Of a DNA stretch of 64,000 nt, positions 1-13,900 are shown in pieces (the first letter of the stretch is position 1; the number at the start of each line of letters is the position of its first letter). Below the pieces are notes generated by a model. It had not been told where the DNA came from. It worked only from the letters and a program-made list of their open reading frames with translations, and made no database searches. This DNA comes from Blastomussa wellsi (lineage: Eukaryota; Cnidaria; Anthozoa; Scleractinia; Plerogyridae): the NCBI GenBank assembly GCA_947652115.1, contig OX393569.1:12181441-12245440 (forward strand). The letters run 5' to 3'. Position numbers and translations under genes: made by a program.

Positions 1-1607
1 TTTATACTGGATACTCCCACGAGTGATTTTATTCATATCCGATTAGTTCACAGATAACTAAACAATATAATAGGTTAATATAATAGGTTGCACATGCGCT
101 TAACCATGAAATCGTACCTTTAAAATTGAAAACCGCGATTGGTACCAAACATGCATTTAAGTGGAGCTCCGGGGCCGCCAAGCGGAGCCCCATACTCATA
201 TGGGAAAGAAAACGAAACCCATGAGTTGATTTTCTCATGGTTATCATGGCTAGCGGCATTGCTCGTGGGCGCGTGCGCACGACGACGACGACGGCAATGA
301 CGGAGTCGTGCAACATGGCGGCCTTATCAGCTTACATCTTTGTTATATGGCATCCATGTTATGGTCAATTGACAGCTGTCAAATCGAGGTATCCGCTGAC
401 CAGTATCACATGATCAGATCGCGGGCTCAGGTTAGAACTCATCGAGGCAACGTGTTTTTTAAGTTGACCGCTGACCAGGCATTGGTTTTCTTTATTGATC
501 GCGGGCTCAGGTCCGATTTTTTCTTCTGGCCGCATTTTTGAACTTTTTATGATCATTTTTAGCGGATGTTCTGCAATTCGACTTGACGTTTTTAATTATT
601 AATTTCAGAGAAATTATTAAGGACCAGGAAAAATACGGAGCTCCGCCTTTAGGCTTGGCTAAATCTATTTATTTTTTTCCAAGCATCTGAGCGGACCGGA
701 ATCCTAAATCCTCGAATTTGATTGGCTAATCACGCACACGTGACCGGTCCAGGTTTTTACGATACGGCCCCCGGCCGGAATTTTTCCCCGCTCACGGCAA
801 TTGATGCGAAAATCTTGCGGCGAGACGAGTTTTGCTCGCAAAAGAAATCGATGTTGTTGCTCCCCAACCTTTGTAAATGAAAGGAAAAATTAGCAGTGGG
901 ATTAAAGGCCTTGAAGTTCTCCAAAAGGCGAGCATTCATTTTATTTATTACAGAATCAAGTTTTAGTTCACGGCCGTTTGCCGATCGTTTTAATTCACTG
1001 CAAGTTGCCGGCTTTCAGACTCCAGTTAGCATTTAAAACGCCGTGTTTCTATGCTACATTTTGTCAAAACCTAACTCCATTCTCTACCATTCAAGAAGAG
1101 GAGGTGTCTTCATAAATGACAGTGAAATTAATCTCCGCAACACATTTTGCCGTACACAGGCGGCCGTAAGACTTACTACAAACGTACAGGAAGTTCGCTG
1201 AGTTTCTCTTTCGAAATTAGCTAACTGTCTATCGAAATAAATGCTGTTAGAATCAAACAAATGAGTATAAATTCGTTAAATGCGAATGTCTGTAGCTGGA
1301 AAATGTGTCTTGAAGTACTTTTCATTCAGATAACGAAGCTTGAAAAAATGATGTCGACACAAACGGCAATCAATTTTCAGTTCAGTTTTTATCCAGCTTT
1401 TATAATCTGTTTTGGTGCTACATTTGTGCTTTTCAATTATTCTTTCTTTATTGATGAAGTTTCGGCGAGTATGGTTCATTGTAGTAAAATCATTCTTAGC
1501 AGTATAAAATGCATACTATGCAAACAAAATGGATGCGCGTGTAAACAAAGATTTTCAAACACTTTATGATTTCTTGCCCCAAAAATTAAAGTAGGAAAAA
1601 AAAATAA
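1..1607. other. SPT6 intron, no gene recognised
   Basis: Downstream of the last resolved SPT6 exon. I find no further SH2-encoding exon on the minus strand, so the next exon probably lies beyond base 1. Short open frames here look random. Bases 365-440 hold a dispersed repeat (CCGCTGACCAGTATCACA, then CGCGGGCTCAGG) that recurs in inverse orientation near 6640-6715. Confidence 0.5.
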
Positions 1608-1742
1608 GTTATTTACCGGCTAAGGTTGGTCCGTATGGTGAAAAACTGTGACCTCGGACTTGAAAATGCTCCCCTCGGCCTGCGGCCTCAAGACCTCGGT
1701 CACAGGTTTTTCACCATACGGACCTCCCAGCTGGCAAATAAC
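1608..1742. mobile_element. Palindromic MITE, 135 bp
   Basis: Two arms of about 55-60 bp are imperfect reverse complements. The left begins GTTATTTACCGGCTAAGG and the right ends CAGCTGGCAAATAAC. Both contain GTCCGTATGGTGAAAAA (or its complement) followed by a GACCTCGG stretch. There is no coding capacity. Class II origin is assumed from the palindromic form; a target duplication is not certain. Confidence 0.7.
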
Positions 1743-1820
1743 ATATATATATTAAGCTTTTTAAAGATCATGGCGAGCATTAGCTATGGGCAGATTATTG
1801 AGGCTGACAGACTCAGTTAC

Positions 1821-1936
1821 CTTACTGCTGGGCCTAACAATACACTCTCCCTGATCCATTTCATCTAAGAGCCTCTCAGCGTCCTTAAATGATATATTCT
1901 TGAATGCCGGATGTACGATCACACGTTTCACATATT
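1821..1936 (-). CDS. SUPT6H: SPT6 exon k (start of SH2 domain)
   Basis: 116 nt; acceptor TTCTTCAG at the high end and donor GTAACT at the low end. The first two bases complete a codon begun in the preceding exon, and the exon ends in phase 0. It encodes the linker [11 protein letters not shown] and the SH2 start with [10 protein letters not shown], whose arginine is at the phosphopeptide-binding position typical of SPT6 SH2 domains. This is the last exon recognised before the window edge. Confidence 0.95.
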
Positions 1937-4900
1937 CTGAAGAAAAAAATTACAAGTTAACAACAGCCTGTCATTATCACTCTTCATTATAAACTAAGCA
2001 CAAATTCATTTGACTGCTTTATGACAATAAGTGGTCTTCCACCCAGAGTTTCGTTTAGCCAATCTTAATAAGTTACCCTGGTCAATGAGATTTTCTTTTT
2101 TTTTTTTTCAATCAAATCTCATCCGCAAATTCTAACCGCGATGACTTTTTGAGAAAGACAGAAACCAAGAGTGCAGGGTACGAAAATAAGATTTCAAGCC
2201 TCTCTATTGTACCAACACCAATCATTTCATTGCTTTAATTTAAAAGCAGTTTACAAGCAAGACAATAAGAGGGCTGACTAAAAATCAATATCTTCTAATA
2301 TCGGCAAGACCACAACGACAAACCAATGCGGAATGGTGCCAGATCTTTGTAGACCTGGATCAGTTAAAATCCAAAGATACTATGCAAAAAGTGGTAGACT
2401 GATCCCCACGGCGAAGTTAATTAAATTAAAACAGCTCGCATTCATTTTCTTTAAGCCCCCATAGCAGGTTTTTGCATAGTATCTAAAAATCAGTACTCAC
2501 TTGGTCTGTTAGCTTTCTTCTTGGCCGCCTCCTCGTCCTTCTTGTCTTTGTCTGCCGCATCTTGATCATAATACAAATCTTTAGGAAGACTACAAGAACA
2601 GATAAAATCAATATAAATGCAAAATATTGAATGCAAATGTCCTCTATTTCTCTCCGAAATGACAAATTTCGTGTCGGTTTCGATTGCCGATATTTGTTCC
2701 AAATATCCCCTTCACAGCCATTATGACAAAAGATGATGGAATATACATTGTGGTCCGCGATGTTTGTCCATAGGGTTTGCATTCATAGAGTGACGTGGAA
2801 CACTCGACTTTCCAAGAGAAGGCGATCAACGGGTTATAAAGGAGGTCTGGGACCTAATAACGATATTGATGAAAAGCAATGAATTCACGTCCTAGTCAGC
2901 GGTATACTCATACTCATGCTCATACTCAATTTTTCTTGGACAAGTCTGTCCAACGGGGAAGGTACAGCGAGGTTATCCCTATGTTAAGCACCAACCCGTG
3001 ACAAGGCCATACCACAACACCGGGAACCTCGTTCCCTACTCTTTGCAAGAAGTGCGTGGGTTCTTTAACGTCCCCTGCTTACCGTAACACGTAACAAGAT
3101 GCAGGAGACGGGACCTACGGTTTTTCGTCCTTATATGACAGTGCAGCAGCAGGTCATATTTTCACGCCTTAATTGAAAACTCTCCAGTGGGACTTAAAGC
3201 ATGGTACGTTGAAGCCCATGCTTTTTGCCACTGCCGGGAACCACTTGTCAGGTATCCAATTTTGGTCGAACGCACTCCTCTAATCTTTTATTATTACTAT
3301 ATATATTCTTTTATTCTCACTGCCAAGATTCATTCAGTATTTCTAAAGGGGTAAGCACTATTTTGGCTTCAATGTAATCTCATCAGGGTATAAATCAGTA
3401 GTTCAAATTCTCTAAAAAACAAAGAATTTGGTGATTTTGTGTTACGTTTTAGCAGTCAAGTGAAAAGGAATCTACAACGCACGTGTTAATTTCGATCGTC
3501 ACATTTTCATTGGAGTACCTTGATTACAAAACAACTGCGTGTTGACAGCAACCTTTCCCTGCTTTACTGAGAAATTGTTATGATGATTTGTTATAGTTGA
3601 AATTTTGGTTACAAATTCACAACATGCAAACGCGATGTCCGTGCTTGCCATATCCACTGACAACGGCCTCAATGATTGCTTTGCAAGTTGTGAGAACATC
3701 GTTCAGATTTAATTTAAGAGCATTTGCATGTATGGGAATTTAAAGGGGACAGACCACAATCTCAATGTTGGCTCCTGTAAAAAATATCTAATTGCCATAA
3801 CCATTCATCAGTAGGACGCCTAAAATGCTTGTAATTCCACAATTGGTTTCGGCTCCATTAAATCCAAAACCAATTGCAGAAACATTTCAGGTGGAGCCAC
3901 CCACGATGTGAGCACAGTTACTGACAAGAAAAAGTAATAAGGAAAACAACGAAAAATAAATTAAACCGTTAAATAGACCAAACACGCGCACCACATACGA
4001 AAATACTCCTCATACATGCCTCCTTTGGGGCAATAAATATCGATAGTTCCCTCTTCATCACGTTAATAAACCAGATAGTTTTGAAAATATGTAACCAAAC
4101 GTACCTAAACTTCCCTTCTTTATCTGCCAGATCTGATGAACGACACGTGAGGTCCAATTGAAAGCGCTCCATGTTTACACGTATCACGCGACAGTGAAGT
4201 GTCATCCCCACCTGAAACAAAACAAACAAATAGAGTATAATGTATGGTCTTTGTCTTTGTTACCAACCCTGATGTTAAGACTGGTTGATGGGGGTGAACA
4301 GGTTCACGGATCAATGGATTTAGCCTCCAAAAGTACACGAATTGTGGATTTCAGCGAAAAATTAAGCAGATTCACGGATTTCAGTAATGCAGTGGATCAC
4401 GGATAAGCTGATAATTTTAGCTCGGATTCCGGATTCTTCATGCCATGAAGCTCGTATCGTGGCCTTGGCGTGTCTTTAGTCCTGGTCAATGTGCTCGTTT
4501 TGTCTATTTTCTGTTTGCACGTGACCCAAACCAGCTCTTTACATCGGAACTGCCGCAAAAAAGGCAATAGAATGAAACCTCTTGAAAATTTTTCACCGAA
4601 AACAACATCTACTGTCCTTTCAGTGAAACTATTACACAGAAAGTTTTCAAGGAATGCGGATGCGGATTTGAACGAAAATAGTGGCGGATTGACGGATTTG
4701 GGCAAAAAATAGCACGGATTGGCGGATTCGCGTACCCCTATTCACCCCCCTCCTGGTTGGAGACGCTGGTTTCCCTTTCCTCGACGGTCTATACCTTTTA
4801 TACAGTGAAACCCAAAAACCGTGAACACCTAAAATTATTTCTGTTTCAAGACCAATCAGATGCAAGATGAAACCGCAATACGCAACCGCAGCAAACCGCA

Positions 4901-7900
4901 AGAGTAATTAGCTTTCAGGTTCGAACGGTTAGATTAGTGACAAAACAACGTGCTGGTTTTTTCTTCCGCAATTCAAAAATTTAACAAATAGATTCCATGT
5001 TGCCGTGCTTTAGCCTCCTGCACAGATGCGTGACGAGCCCTAAGACGTTTACACAGGAGGCTAGCCTTGCGTCTGTTCAGTAATAGATCACTGATGACGT
5101 CAAAAAAAAAAGTGGCATTCAAGGCGATAGCGGAGTGTCATTGATGTTCTTACCACATTTTGACATCTTCTCTGAACAGACACACGGTGACATCGAATCT
5201 ATCTGCTTTATCTAATAAAGAAACAAAATGTTTCATCATGTCACTGCTGAAAGGTTATAAGGTGGTGAAAAAAGTGTTGCTGATTGTAAATTGACTCCAA
5301 GTATGTCCTTAAAAAGACTGAAAAGTTCCAAGTATTGTTTTATGTGGTACAAAGAGTATCCAGATCTTTGTACACTGAACTTGTTGTTGCTAACCTGTGA
5401 CATATCAAAGAATTTGTTACAGCTTTTCTTGGCAACAGTCAAGAGCTTGTGACCTCAGTTGTTAGTCGACTTTGACAATCAGAGTAGAAACACTCAGCAA
5501 GAAAAGCAACAGGCTCCCTTCCGATAAAATATGCCCTTGATTTAATGACAACAGTTTTGAATGTGGACCCTGCCTATCAATCCCCCGGATTCCGCGCTTT
5601 AAAAGCGACTACATGTATGTGTAATGTATGTCACTGAAAGCAAAACACTATTGGCTCCTGTGCCGGCCGTAACCGGCCGCGCCAAAACCACCGCAAAAAG
5701 CACGTGTTGGCAAAAGGGCTTTTCCCTCCCTCGCTAGAGATTTTTTGCCTCTCTTATTGTTGTCCTGGTAAAAAGGGCAAAAAAACCAATCAGAGTCCCT
5801 TTTCTGTACATATTTTTAGAGACTTCCAGGGGTCCTAGAAAGAAGGTTTCCGTTTCGTGCCTTCAAAATGTACAAGATCATGGCGGTATCACGGCGCAAC
5901 GCAGGATGTGTTTACAAACTTCCAAGACCGTGTTTTTATTTTGAACAAGGAAAATTATTTTTATTGGCACTTAAAATGAAAAGACGAGACACAGATTATT
6001 TTTTAAGTTGCTCTAAAATAGAAAAATATGGAGTACAGAGTGCTAAAGCCTTGCTGATGAAGGATCCATCTGCTCTTTCACAGCCGAGAAGACACTGAGA
6101 AAACATGTCATGGCGCATAGAAATGCGTTTTGAATTCAAATCACGGATCTGTACACATTGTCGAGACTGTTGAAAACAGGATGGTTATGTACAAAATTGC
6201 TTCGATTTTGGATAGGAGTTTTAGAAGGATCGGTAAAGCCATTGAATTATAAATTGACTGCAAAAGCTGTCCGCTAAAATTAGAACTTGAATAGCCGAGT
6301 GAAATGTGAATAAACTAATTACGTATGCAGAATTTCACGGCTTTTAATTGTCGATATTTTGATGATTTTGAGTACGACTTCTTCACAAGTGAAATTTATT
6401 CGAAGCACTGTTTATTTCAAGTTTCTTTCATATTTCAATCTTTAATTCGGAATTTTAGGCTTTTTGGAGCGAACAGCTTTGGCACATTTTCACACGTGCT
6501 TAAAAAGCGGAGCTCCATAGTTTTTGCAGATTCTTAACAATTTGAGAAAATGATCTAAATCAGTGAAAATTCTAGCGTACGCAACTCCTCAAGAAAGATT
6601 TCGTTACCGAAAAAATCAGAAATTACAAATTCCAAACCTGAGCCCGCGATATGGTTATGTGATACTGGTCAGCGGATACATTGTTTTGACAGCTGTCAAT
6701 CGATCGATCGATCGTCAATCAATCGATCGTTCCCAGGCCTAATCCGTACGTACGCTGGCGACCACCAAATTTTCTCGGGTTGATGGATTTACTAATTTCT
6801 ATAGGTATGGATGCTCTGCTCGCGCGCGCCTTCGGCGGGTTCGGAAGCTCCGCTAATATTTAGCCGCTTTCTTGAGAGCTGTCAAAGATTTAATGTCATT
6901 TCTTTAGAAAAAAGGCGCATTTTTAGTAACATTTAAAGTAAAGGAAAGTGGAAAGCGTTGACTGTGTTTGTTTAGTGGAAGAATTTTTCAGCTAATTTCC
7001 GACTGATATGGGGCTGTTTTACGCAACCATGATTAGCTCATCATTTGTAAATGAATTTATCATCTCCAAGTATCGAGAAAATACTACAATACTTTTCAAA
7101 CATTGGCCCAATTCATATTAGAAGACGAGAAACTCGCCCCAGACGAGTAAACCGTCTTAAAACCGCGACTGATATAAATTGTGCACGATATTCAGACGGG
7201 TAAATTAAATAAGTAAGAGGCGATTATCAGGCTAGGTTGCTAGGTCGCGATCAACAAATATGGGCTTGTGAAACTCACAAGTAACATAAAACAAAGAACA
7301 AACAAAGAACCTCGAAACAATATAGAAGAGAAAAACAATAGATCAAGGACAAAGAAAAAAGTCACCGGTGTTCACACCGAGGTGAACCCCCAATATGGCT
7401 TCCATGATGTTTGCTTAAATCGTGAGAAAGCGGAAGGCTCAAAAGAGCATGGAGTATTTAAGAAGAAGAAATGGCGGTGCTAAAGCACGAAAAGATTTTA
7501 TTCGACGAGCAGGATACACTTCAAAACATGATAGCAGCTGCAACAGTTAGCTTCACTGGCTTGCTTCTTCAAATCACAGTTTTCCCTGAGCTACAAAGAG
7601 CTACAAAGAGCTACAAAGGACATCAGCGTACTCGTTCATTTGTTCTTCCGTCCAGACTGTTGTTTCTTTTCGTCCCTTTCGCAGCATCCTTTTTCCTCGA
7701 CGAAATTGAGGCCTTTTATGAGAGTTAAACAGATTTCCAGATCAATCTTGCCATGAAAGATATCATCATTGGTATTCCAACAAATGAATCCTTTACTGAA
7801 TTATTTAATAATCTTAGGGAAATTACATTTGTGGGAATGCAGGAGAAGAAAAGAACATCCAAATATTAAAGGGTTTTGACAGAAAGTTAAATTAAAGTAT

Positions 7901-10900
7901 GAAACAGAAAAATATATTTGTACGAAAAATAAAAAGCTAGAGTATTTTAATAAGAAATGGAAAATTAATTTAATTTAATTGTCAGCTTATAAGGCATCTG
8001 CGACATTGTAACTTCCAGGAGTGTGCGTGTATTTATGGTGTGTGTGCTATACTTGTAACATCTTCTTGTAAGTATAATTATGTTTAAATGTTTTTCTTTT
8101 GTAATTTCTTGTTGTAATGTAATGTATGTATTTGATTTTTCCTCGACGCCATTTTTGACTCATTAACCTTTGCAGTCATTCTAGTTCCAGTCTTCTCCTT
8201 GAGGGTAGGCGTAACAAACTCCTCGTGATTTTCGCATCCAATGTGAATTTAAGACAGCTTTCCGTCCAAGACGATTTTTCCGTCCTATATTCCCGTCGAT
8301 TTAGACGGAAAAGTACACGGATAAATTTGAGACAGGAAACTTGTTCTTCACCGGATTCATATCAGACGAGTTTTCTGTTTGAAGACGAGTTTCCCGTCCA
8401 AGACGGTTTTTCGTCTCTAATATGAATTCGGCAATTGACAATGACAGCTCATCCCTTATTTCCAGGTGTGGCACGTGCCACACTTACTGGCTCATCCATC
8501 ACTTGCGGGGTGTGCTGCTGCCACCCCTATTATCATGTTCCTATTTACAGGGTGTGTTGCTGCCACCCTTACATTTGCCAGGGTGCAACCAACAACCTTA
8601 GTCCCATTCACGGTATCAACGCTTTTCATTCAACTAATTTATTCCGTTGTTTTCACGTTACCAGGCACCAACCAATAGCGAGGCTCCATATTTCTGTATA
8701 TAAACCACACACGACCCATAATTCCTTGATTCGCTCCTTCGAAGGGCTAACGCTCGAAACGTCAGCTCTCGAATCTCTTTACGGTGGCCAATTTACATTA
8801 TCAACGCAGTTGATAAAACCAAATTATATTATATGATATGTACCCACCCAGGCAACAATTGAAGTTTCTCAATATCCCCGATTTTTTTTTTCTTATCATG
8901 CTCCTTAGAACTCCTATTTTATAAAAATATGAACTTTGGTGCAAAAAACGCACGAGGAAACAAGGACGATGAAACTAAAATTCATGCCTTTACCGGAAGT
9001 CAATATCTTTTCCGAGCAAGGAAAAGGTCGGTTGTTAGGGTCTTCATCCGTTTATCTGTTTTTCTTAGTGTTTTTTTTTTCGTCTGGGAAGACATTTTGT
9101 GAGGTTGTTTTGATTGTACGAACACTGTTTACTTCGTGGAAGCCATATTGGATTTACAGTGCTACGTGCCTTACCGTTGCCACTCGAGAAAGTTTTTGAT
9201 TAAATTTTGACATCTTTTTGACAACTTTTTGCTAACTTCAAAGCGAGCCAGCCAATCAGAACATGAGAATTTCCAAGGGCGGGGATGTCAAATTATAAGT
9301 GCATTCACTCCCTTGGGAATTTACATTCTCATGTTGTGAGCGGCTGGCTCGCTTTGAAGTTAGCAAAAGGTGTCAAAAATATGTCAAAATTTAATCAAAA
9401 ACTTTCTCGAGTGGCAACGATAAGGCGTGTAGCATTGTAAGACTTGGTTCCAGTGCTCAATAGTTCAACATTCGAGAAACTAGAATCTAGAGCGAGTGTC
9501 GCACCTAGCAACGCATAAACAAACAAAGGTTTTGAGGTCTGCAGGCCTTTTACACAGCGGAAATCCATCGAAAATGGCAGCAGCAAACACAAACCACTTC
9601 AACTCTTGAATAACATGTATTTTGTGGGATTCTTGGCTGAATCTTTACCACATTGGAGTTAATTTTGGACTTTTTGCTTAGCACGTTTTCACAAAGTCGC
9701 ATTTTTCTCCGGAACGATACAACATTTACCCATGAAACTTGGCAGACTGTTTCCAAATATTTTCCAGGTGAATTCTCTTTATGTTGCGAAATTCATGTTT
9801 TCCTATCACCATCGTTTGCTACCTTCTCCTTTTCTAAAATTGTTTCTGTCAAATAGTCAAATTCATAATTATGATACCAGAGCCTCAGCACAACTTCAGC
9901 CTCACGCTTGTCGAACAAATATCAAGCAATTCACCATACTTTACCAAGGGCCAAAAATAAGGAATGCTTTACCATCTTCGGTTACCTTCTCTCCCAGTTT
10001 ATCTTCTTTTAAAAAAAGTTTCTTCATTTTTTCAAAAATTAAAATATGCAAAAATAAAGCAAATTACCTACTTGTCAAGTAATCCAAGGTCTCATATATC
10101 TGAATTTGTTATGTATCAACGAGAGGACCTCTCAGTATAAGCCCTGAGGTTTTTTGAGGTCTCCTCACCACTTATTTCTGTTATCTTTTGTTCTGTTTTT
10201 CTTTCAATTAAATGATGTAAATGTGTGGTAAATAAACATTGAATTGAATTGAAACATCGAACAAATCTGTGGTAGAGTAAGATGGGGGAGCTAAATGTTG
10301 CGATATCGTGAGTTTACAAAGTTTGTTCTCAGTCATATTTCTTGGGATTGGTTTACATTCATTGATACCCTACCACCTTTCTCAGACACAAGTTAATAAT
10401 TAACCTGCTATAACCTGAAGGGGTCCGATATACCAAAAATAGGTGTAGTTCGAGGATTTTGATTTAATAGTTGTTCATCCTGTTTATGATAATGAATTTT
10501 AATGACAATGAATTTGTATAGCGCTAAAACTATAAAAGAATATTCAAAAGCGCTTAATATTAAGTTAAAATTAATTAAGTTGCAATTTAATTTAAATCTA
10601 TCTGGTTGTAAAGATTATTAAAAAAATGACCCAAAATACCGTGTGCGGGTAACTTTTATGAATTTTTAAAGACGGAATCATTTGACACACGACCAAGTTA
10701 AGGGGAGTCTGGGGCTGGTGACGTCATTCCAGGACAAAAGCGGAAGTTTCGAACAAGAAAGCAGACGAGTAGATCTGGATGGATAGTGTTGAATTGTCGT
10801 ACAATGTCAATGAAATAACTTTTTAAATGTTTGTTTAGATGAACATGTGTGTTCCGACTAATTTGCTGATCATTTGCTCAGGCTGTGCGTCCCTTTCACT

Positions 10901-13900
10901 GAGCTAAGCTCACAGAAATATCACGCAACCTCCCGTTCAAAATCTTCACAACTTGCGGTAAAAAATATACCAGTAATAATCAAAGATTAGGAGTGCGTTC
11001 GACGCCTTCGATACACTTCGATACAAAGTTGCAGACCGTGCACACAAAACCGCAACCTGTGGACTGCACTGATCAATTGTCAGCCAAAACATTAAAAAAT
11101 CGGCAAGTAGTAGCAGTAGCCAAATAATCACAAACCTCAAGACGCCAAATGTAAACAAATCAACGCAGCCAAGGGAACACATGCAGGCTAAAATGCAAAC
11201 ATGAAATTCACGATTAAAAAGACTGTCACGGCGCTGATCGAAATCTGCTGTTATATATTCGCACCAGGAGTTGTACAATCTTCGCTACAAGGTTCTTGGA
11301 TAACAATAAGGCTGATTTGAACAATAGGGCGTCACAACACTGTACGCGGATAGAAGTTGGATCTCCAATGAAAAGCATCTGAGTTTTATAATGCGATGTG
11401 TTGCTTGGGTGAATTGCAGCATCAGTTTCCTAGAAGACACCAGCAGTAGGCAGGAACTCCACTCTGTCTGTTTTGGGCCAGCTTCTGAACGGTCTCCCAG
11501 GTATGATTGAGGGTCTTGAGCTCAGCTTCAACAGTTCGACGCCAGGTGTTCTTGGGTCGCCCCCGTTTCCGTTTCCCCTCTGGTGTCCAGTGAAGGGCTG
11601 TGCGGGAGATGTTGCCTGGTTTTCTTCTCATCACATGTCCGATCCATCTCCATCGCCTTCGCATGGTGATGGTGCCCATGCTGTCTTGGTTGCAACGAGC
11701 AAGGAGATGTTGGTTGGAGATGGTCTCGGGCAAGAATATTCGCAGGATTCTTCTAAGGTTCTTGGTGTGGAAGGTGGACAGTTTGTTGAGGTCGCTTTCA
11801 GTCATCCTCCAGCATTCTGGGCCGTACAGTAGGGTGGAAAGTACACAGCTCTGGTACAGTCTTAGCTAGGTCTTGGTGCTGTACTGGGGTGATTTCCACA
11901 CGTTGTTTAGCATTCTGAAGACGATCCTGGCCTTGTTGAGGCTTTTAATGATGTCGCTGCCTCCTCCGCCGTAATGCCTGACAGTGCTACCGAGGTAGGT
12001 GAATTCTTCGGTTGTTGGAAGATCTTCTCCGTTCACTTTGACCAGCAAGGGGTTTAGCACATTTAGCATCATCACTTTTGTTTTCTTCTGGCTAGTCTTC
12101 AGGCCTACTTGTTGTGCAAACATGCTGAGACGGGTGGTTTTCTCTTGCATGTGCTGATGGGTGTGTGAGACCAGTGCTAGGTCATCGGCAAAATCCAGAT
12201 CTTCAAGGGTTGAGAAGAGGGTCCATCTGATGCCGCGTAGTCAGTCTGATGTTGTTTGCCGCATCACCCAGTCAATCGCCAGGTTGAAGAGCAATGCTGA
12301 CATAGGTCATCCTTGTCTTACACCGGTCTTTACGCCAAAGCTGGATTGGCTGTTTCCCACTCTGCACTTGAAGTTGTTGTAGGAGCTCTTGATGACAAGG
12401 ACGATCTGTTGTGGAATTCCATATGCCCTGAGTATGCGCCATAGGCATTCTCGATGGATGCTGTCGAAAGCCTTCTCAAAATCCACGTAGTTGATATACA
12501 ACTGCCTCTGCCATTCAGTGCACTGCTCGATGATGTTGCGCAAAGTGAAGATTTGGTCCGTGCATCCTCGTCCTTTTCGAAAACCTGCTTGCTCTCGCTG
12601 GTCCACTGCTTCAGAGATCTGCCTGATGATGAGCTTGGTTAGGATCTTACTGGGGACTGACAGAAAGGTGATTCCTCTCCAGTTGTTACTGATGCTCAGA
12701 GCTCCTTTCTTCGGAATCGTCACGATGACACCTTCTGTCCAGTCGTCAGGTAGTTGTTTCTCCTCCCATATTGCTGCAAAGAGTGGCTGAAGAATTTGTG
12801 CTGCAAACTCTGGCTCTGCCTTGAAGAGTTCTGCGTTGAGGCTGCCCTGTCCTGGGGCTTTTCCGTTTTTCAGGGATCTGATGGCTGTCATTATTTCCTC
12901 TTTCTCTGGTGGTGCGGTGCTGACATCAAGGTCAGTATCGGAAATCCTGTACTTCTGCTTCAATAGTTGGTGGTGGTCTGTTCAGAACTTTGCTGAAATG
13001 CTCTGTCCATCTAGCCTCCTTCTCTGCTTCCGTGGTGAGTAACCTTCCCTATTTATCCACAATTGGTGTGTCGGTGGCTCCGCGGTACTTGCTGCTGACG
13101 AGCTTGGTGATCTTGTACACCTGTCCTTGTTCTCCACTGTTGGCAGCCTCTTCTGCCTGACTTGCCAGGTCTTCCATATAGGCCCGTTTGTCTGCCCTTG
13201 TCATCCTCTTCACTGTTCAGTCTGCTTCTTGGTATTGTTGCCTGTTTCTCTCTTTCAACCTCTCTGATCTTGTGTCCATGACTTTCTTCTTTAGGGCTCT
13301 CCTGCTCTATATGGCTTGCCAGGTATCTGATGTGATCCACTCCTTCCTTTTCTTCTGTCGACGTCCCAGGCAGGCTTCGCTGATATGAGTATAGGCTACT
13401 CTGATTTGCTCCTACATGGTGTTGATGTCGCTCGTGCCGTGCTTGAAACTTGTTCTTCAGTTGGAGGGTGAAGGTACTCTTTGCTCTAGGTTCCTTAAGC
13501 TTTTTCACGTCAAACTGCTGCTTCAGTTTCAGGGTTGCTGTGACAAGATGGTGGTCACTGCCAACATCAGCTCCTCTTCTGACTCTGACATCCTGCAGCG
13601 ATCTCCTCCATGTCCCATTGATCATCAGGTGGTCGATCTGGTTCTTATCTCTTCCATTGGGGGAGCACCAGGTGAGCTAGTGTGGGAAGAGTGTTGCCGT
13701 TTCCGTAACATAGGTGATTTTCCGGAATAGGGATGTTAGCCCATGTCCAACCCCCAACCTGGAGGGCCAGTTGGTTTGAGATTGGAGTTTTCCTTCTCCT
13801 AGATGGACTGCCTTCCAAGGATAACGAGTTCCATCTACCCGTGGTTTGGAATCAAAGTTTTCCTTCTCCTAGACAGACTGCCTACCATGGCTGACGAGCT

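Noticed and set aside
29..316. Minus-strand open frame of 95 codons
   Set aside because: Val/Arg run derives from a GACGACGACG-type tract; no family, splice or start context.
365..541. Overlapping open frames near the window start
   Set aside because: They lie in a dispersed repeat with an inverse copy near 6.6 kb; no domain.
7268..7728. Two plus-strand frames that could be a small gene
   Set aside because: Lys-rich and low-complexity composition with tandem AGCTACAAA units; no recognisable domain.
8435..8836. 133-codon plus-strand frame
   Set aside because: Composed of a short GTGCTGCTGCCACCC repeat and the Penelope-like tail; the same tail is read in other frames in copies B and C.
10946..11278. 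Leu-rich possible membrane protein on the minus strand
   Set aside because: No homologous pattern, no splice context, surrounded by repeats.
11473..11832. Plus-strand frames over 11.4-13.7 kb
   Set aside because: Antisense shadows of the RTE-like LINE.
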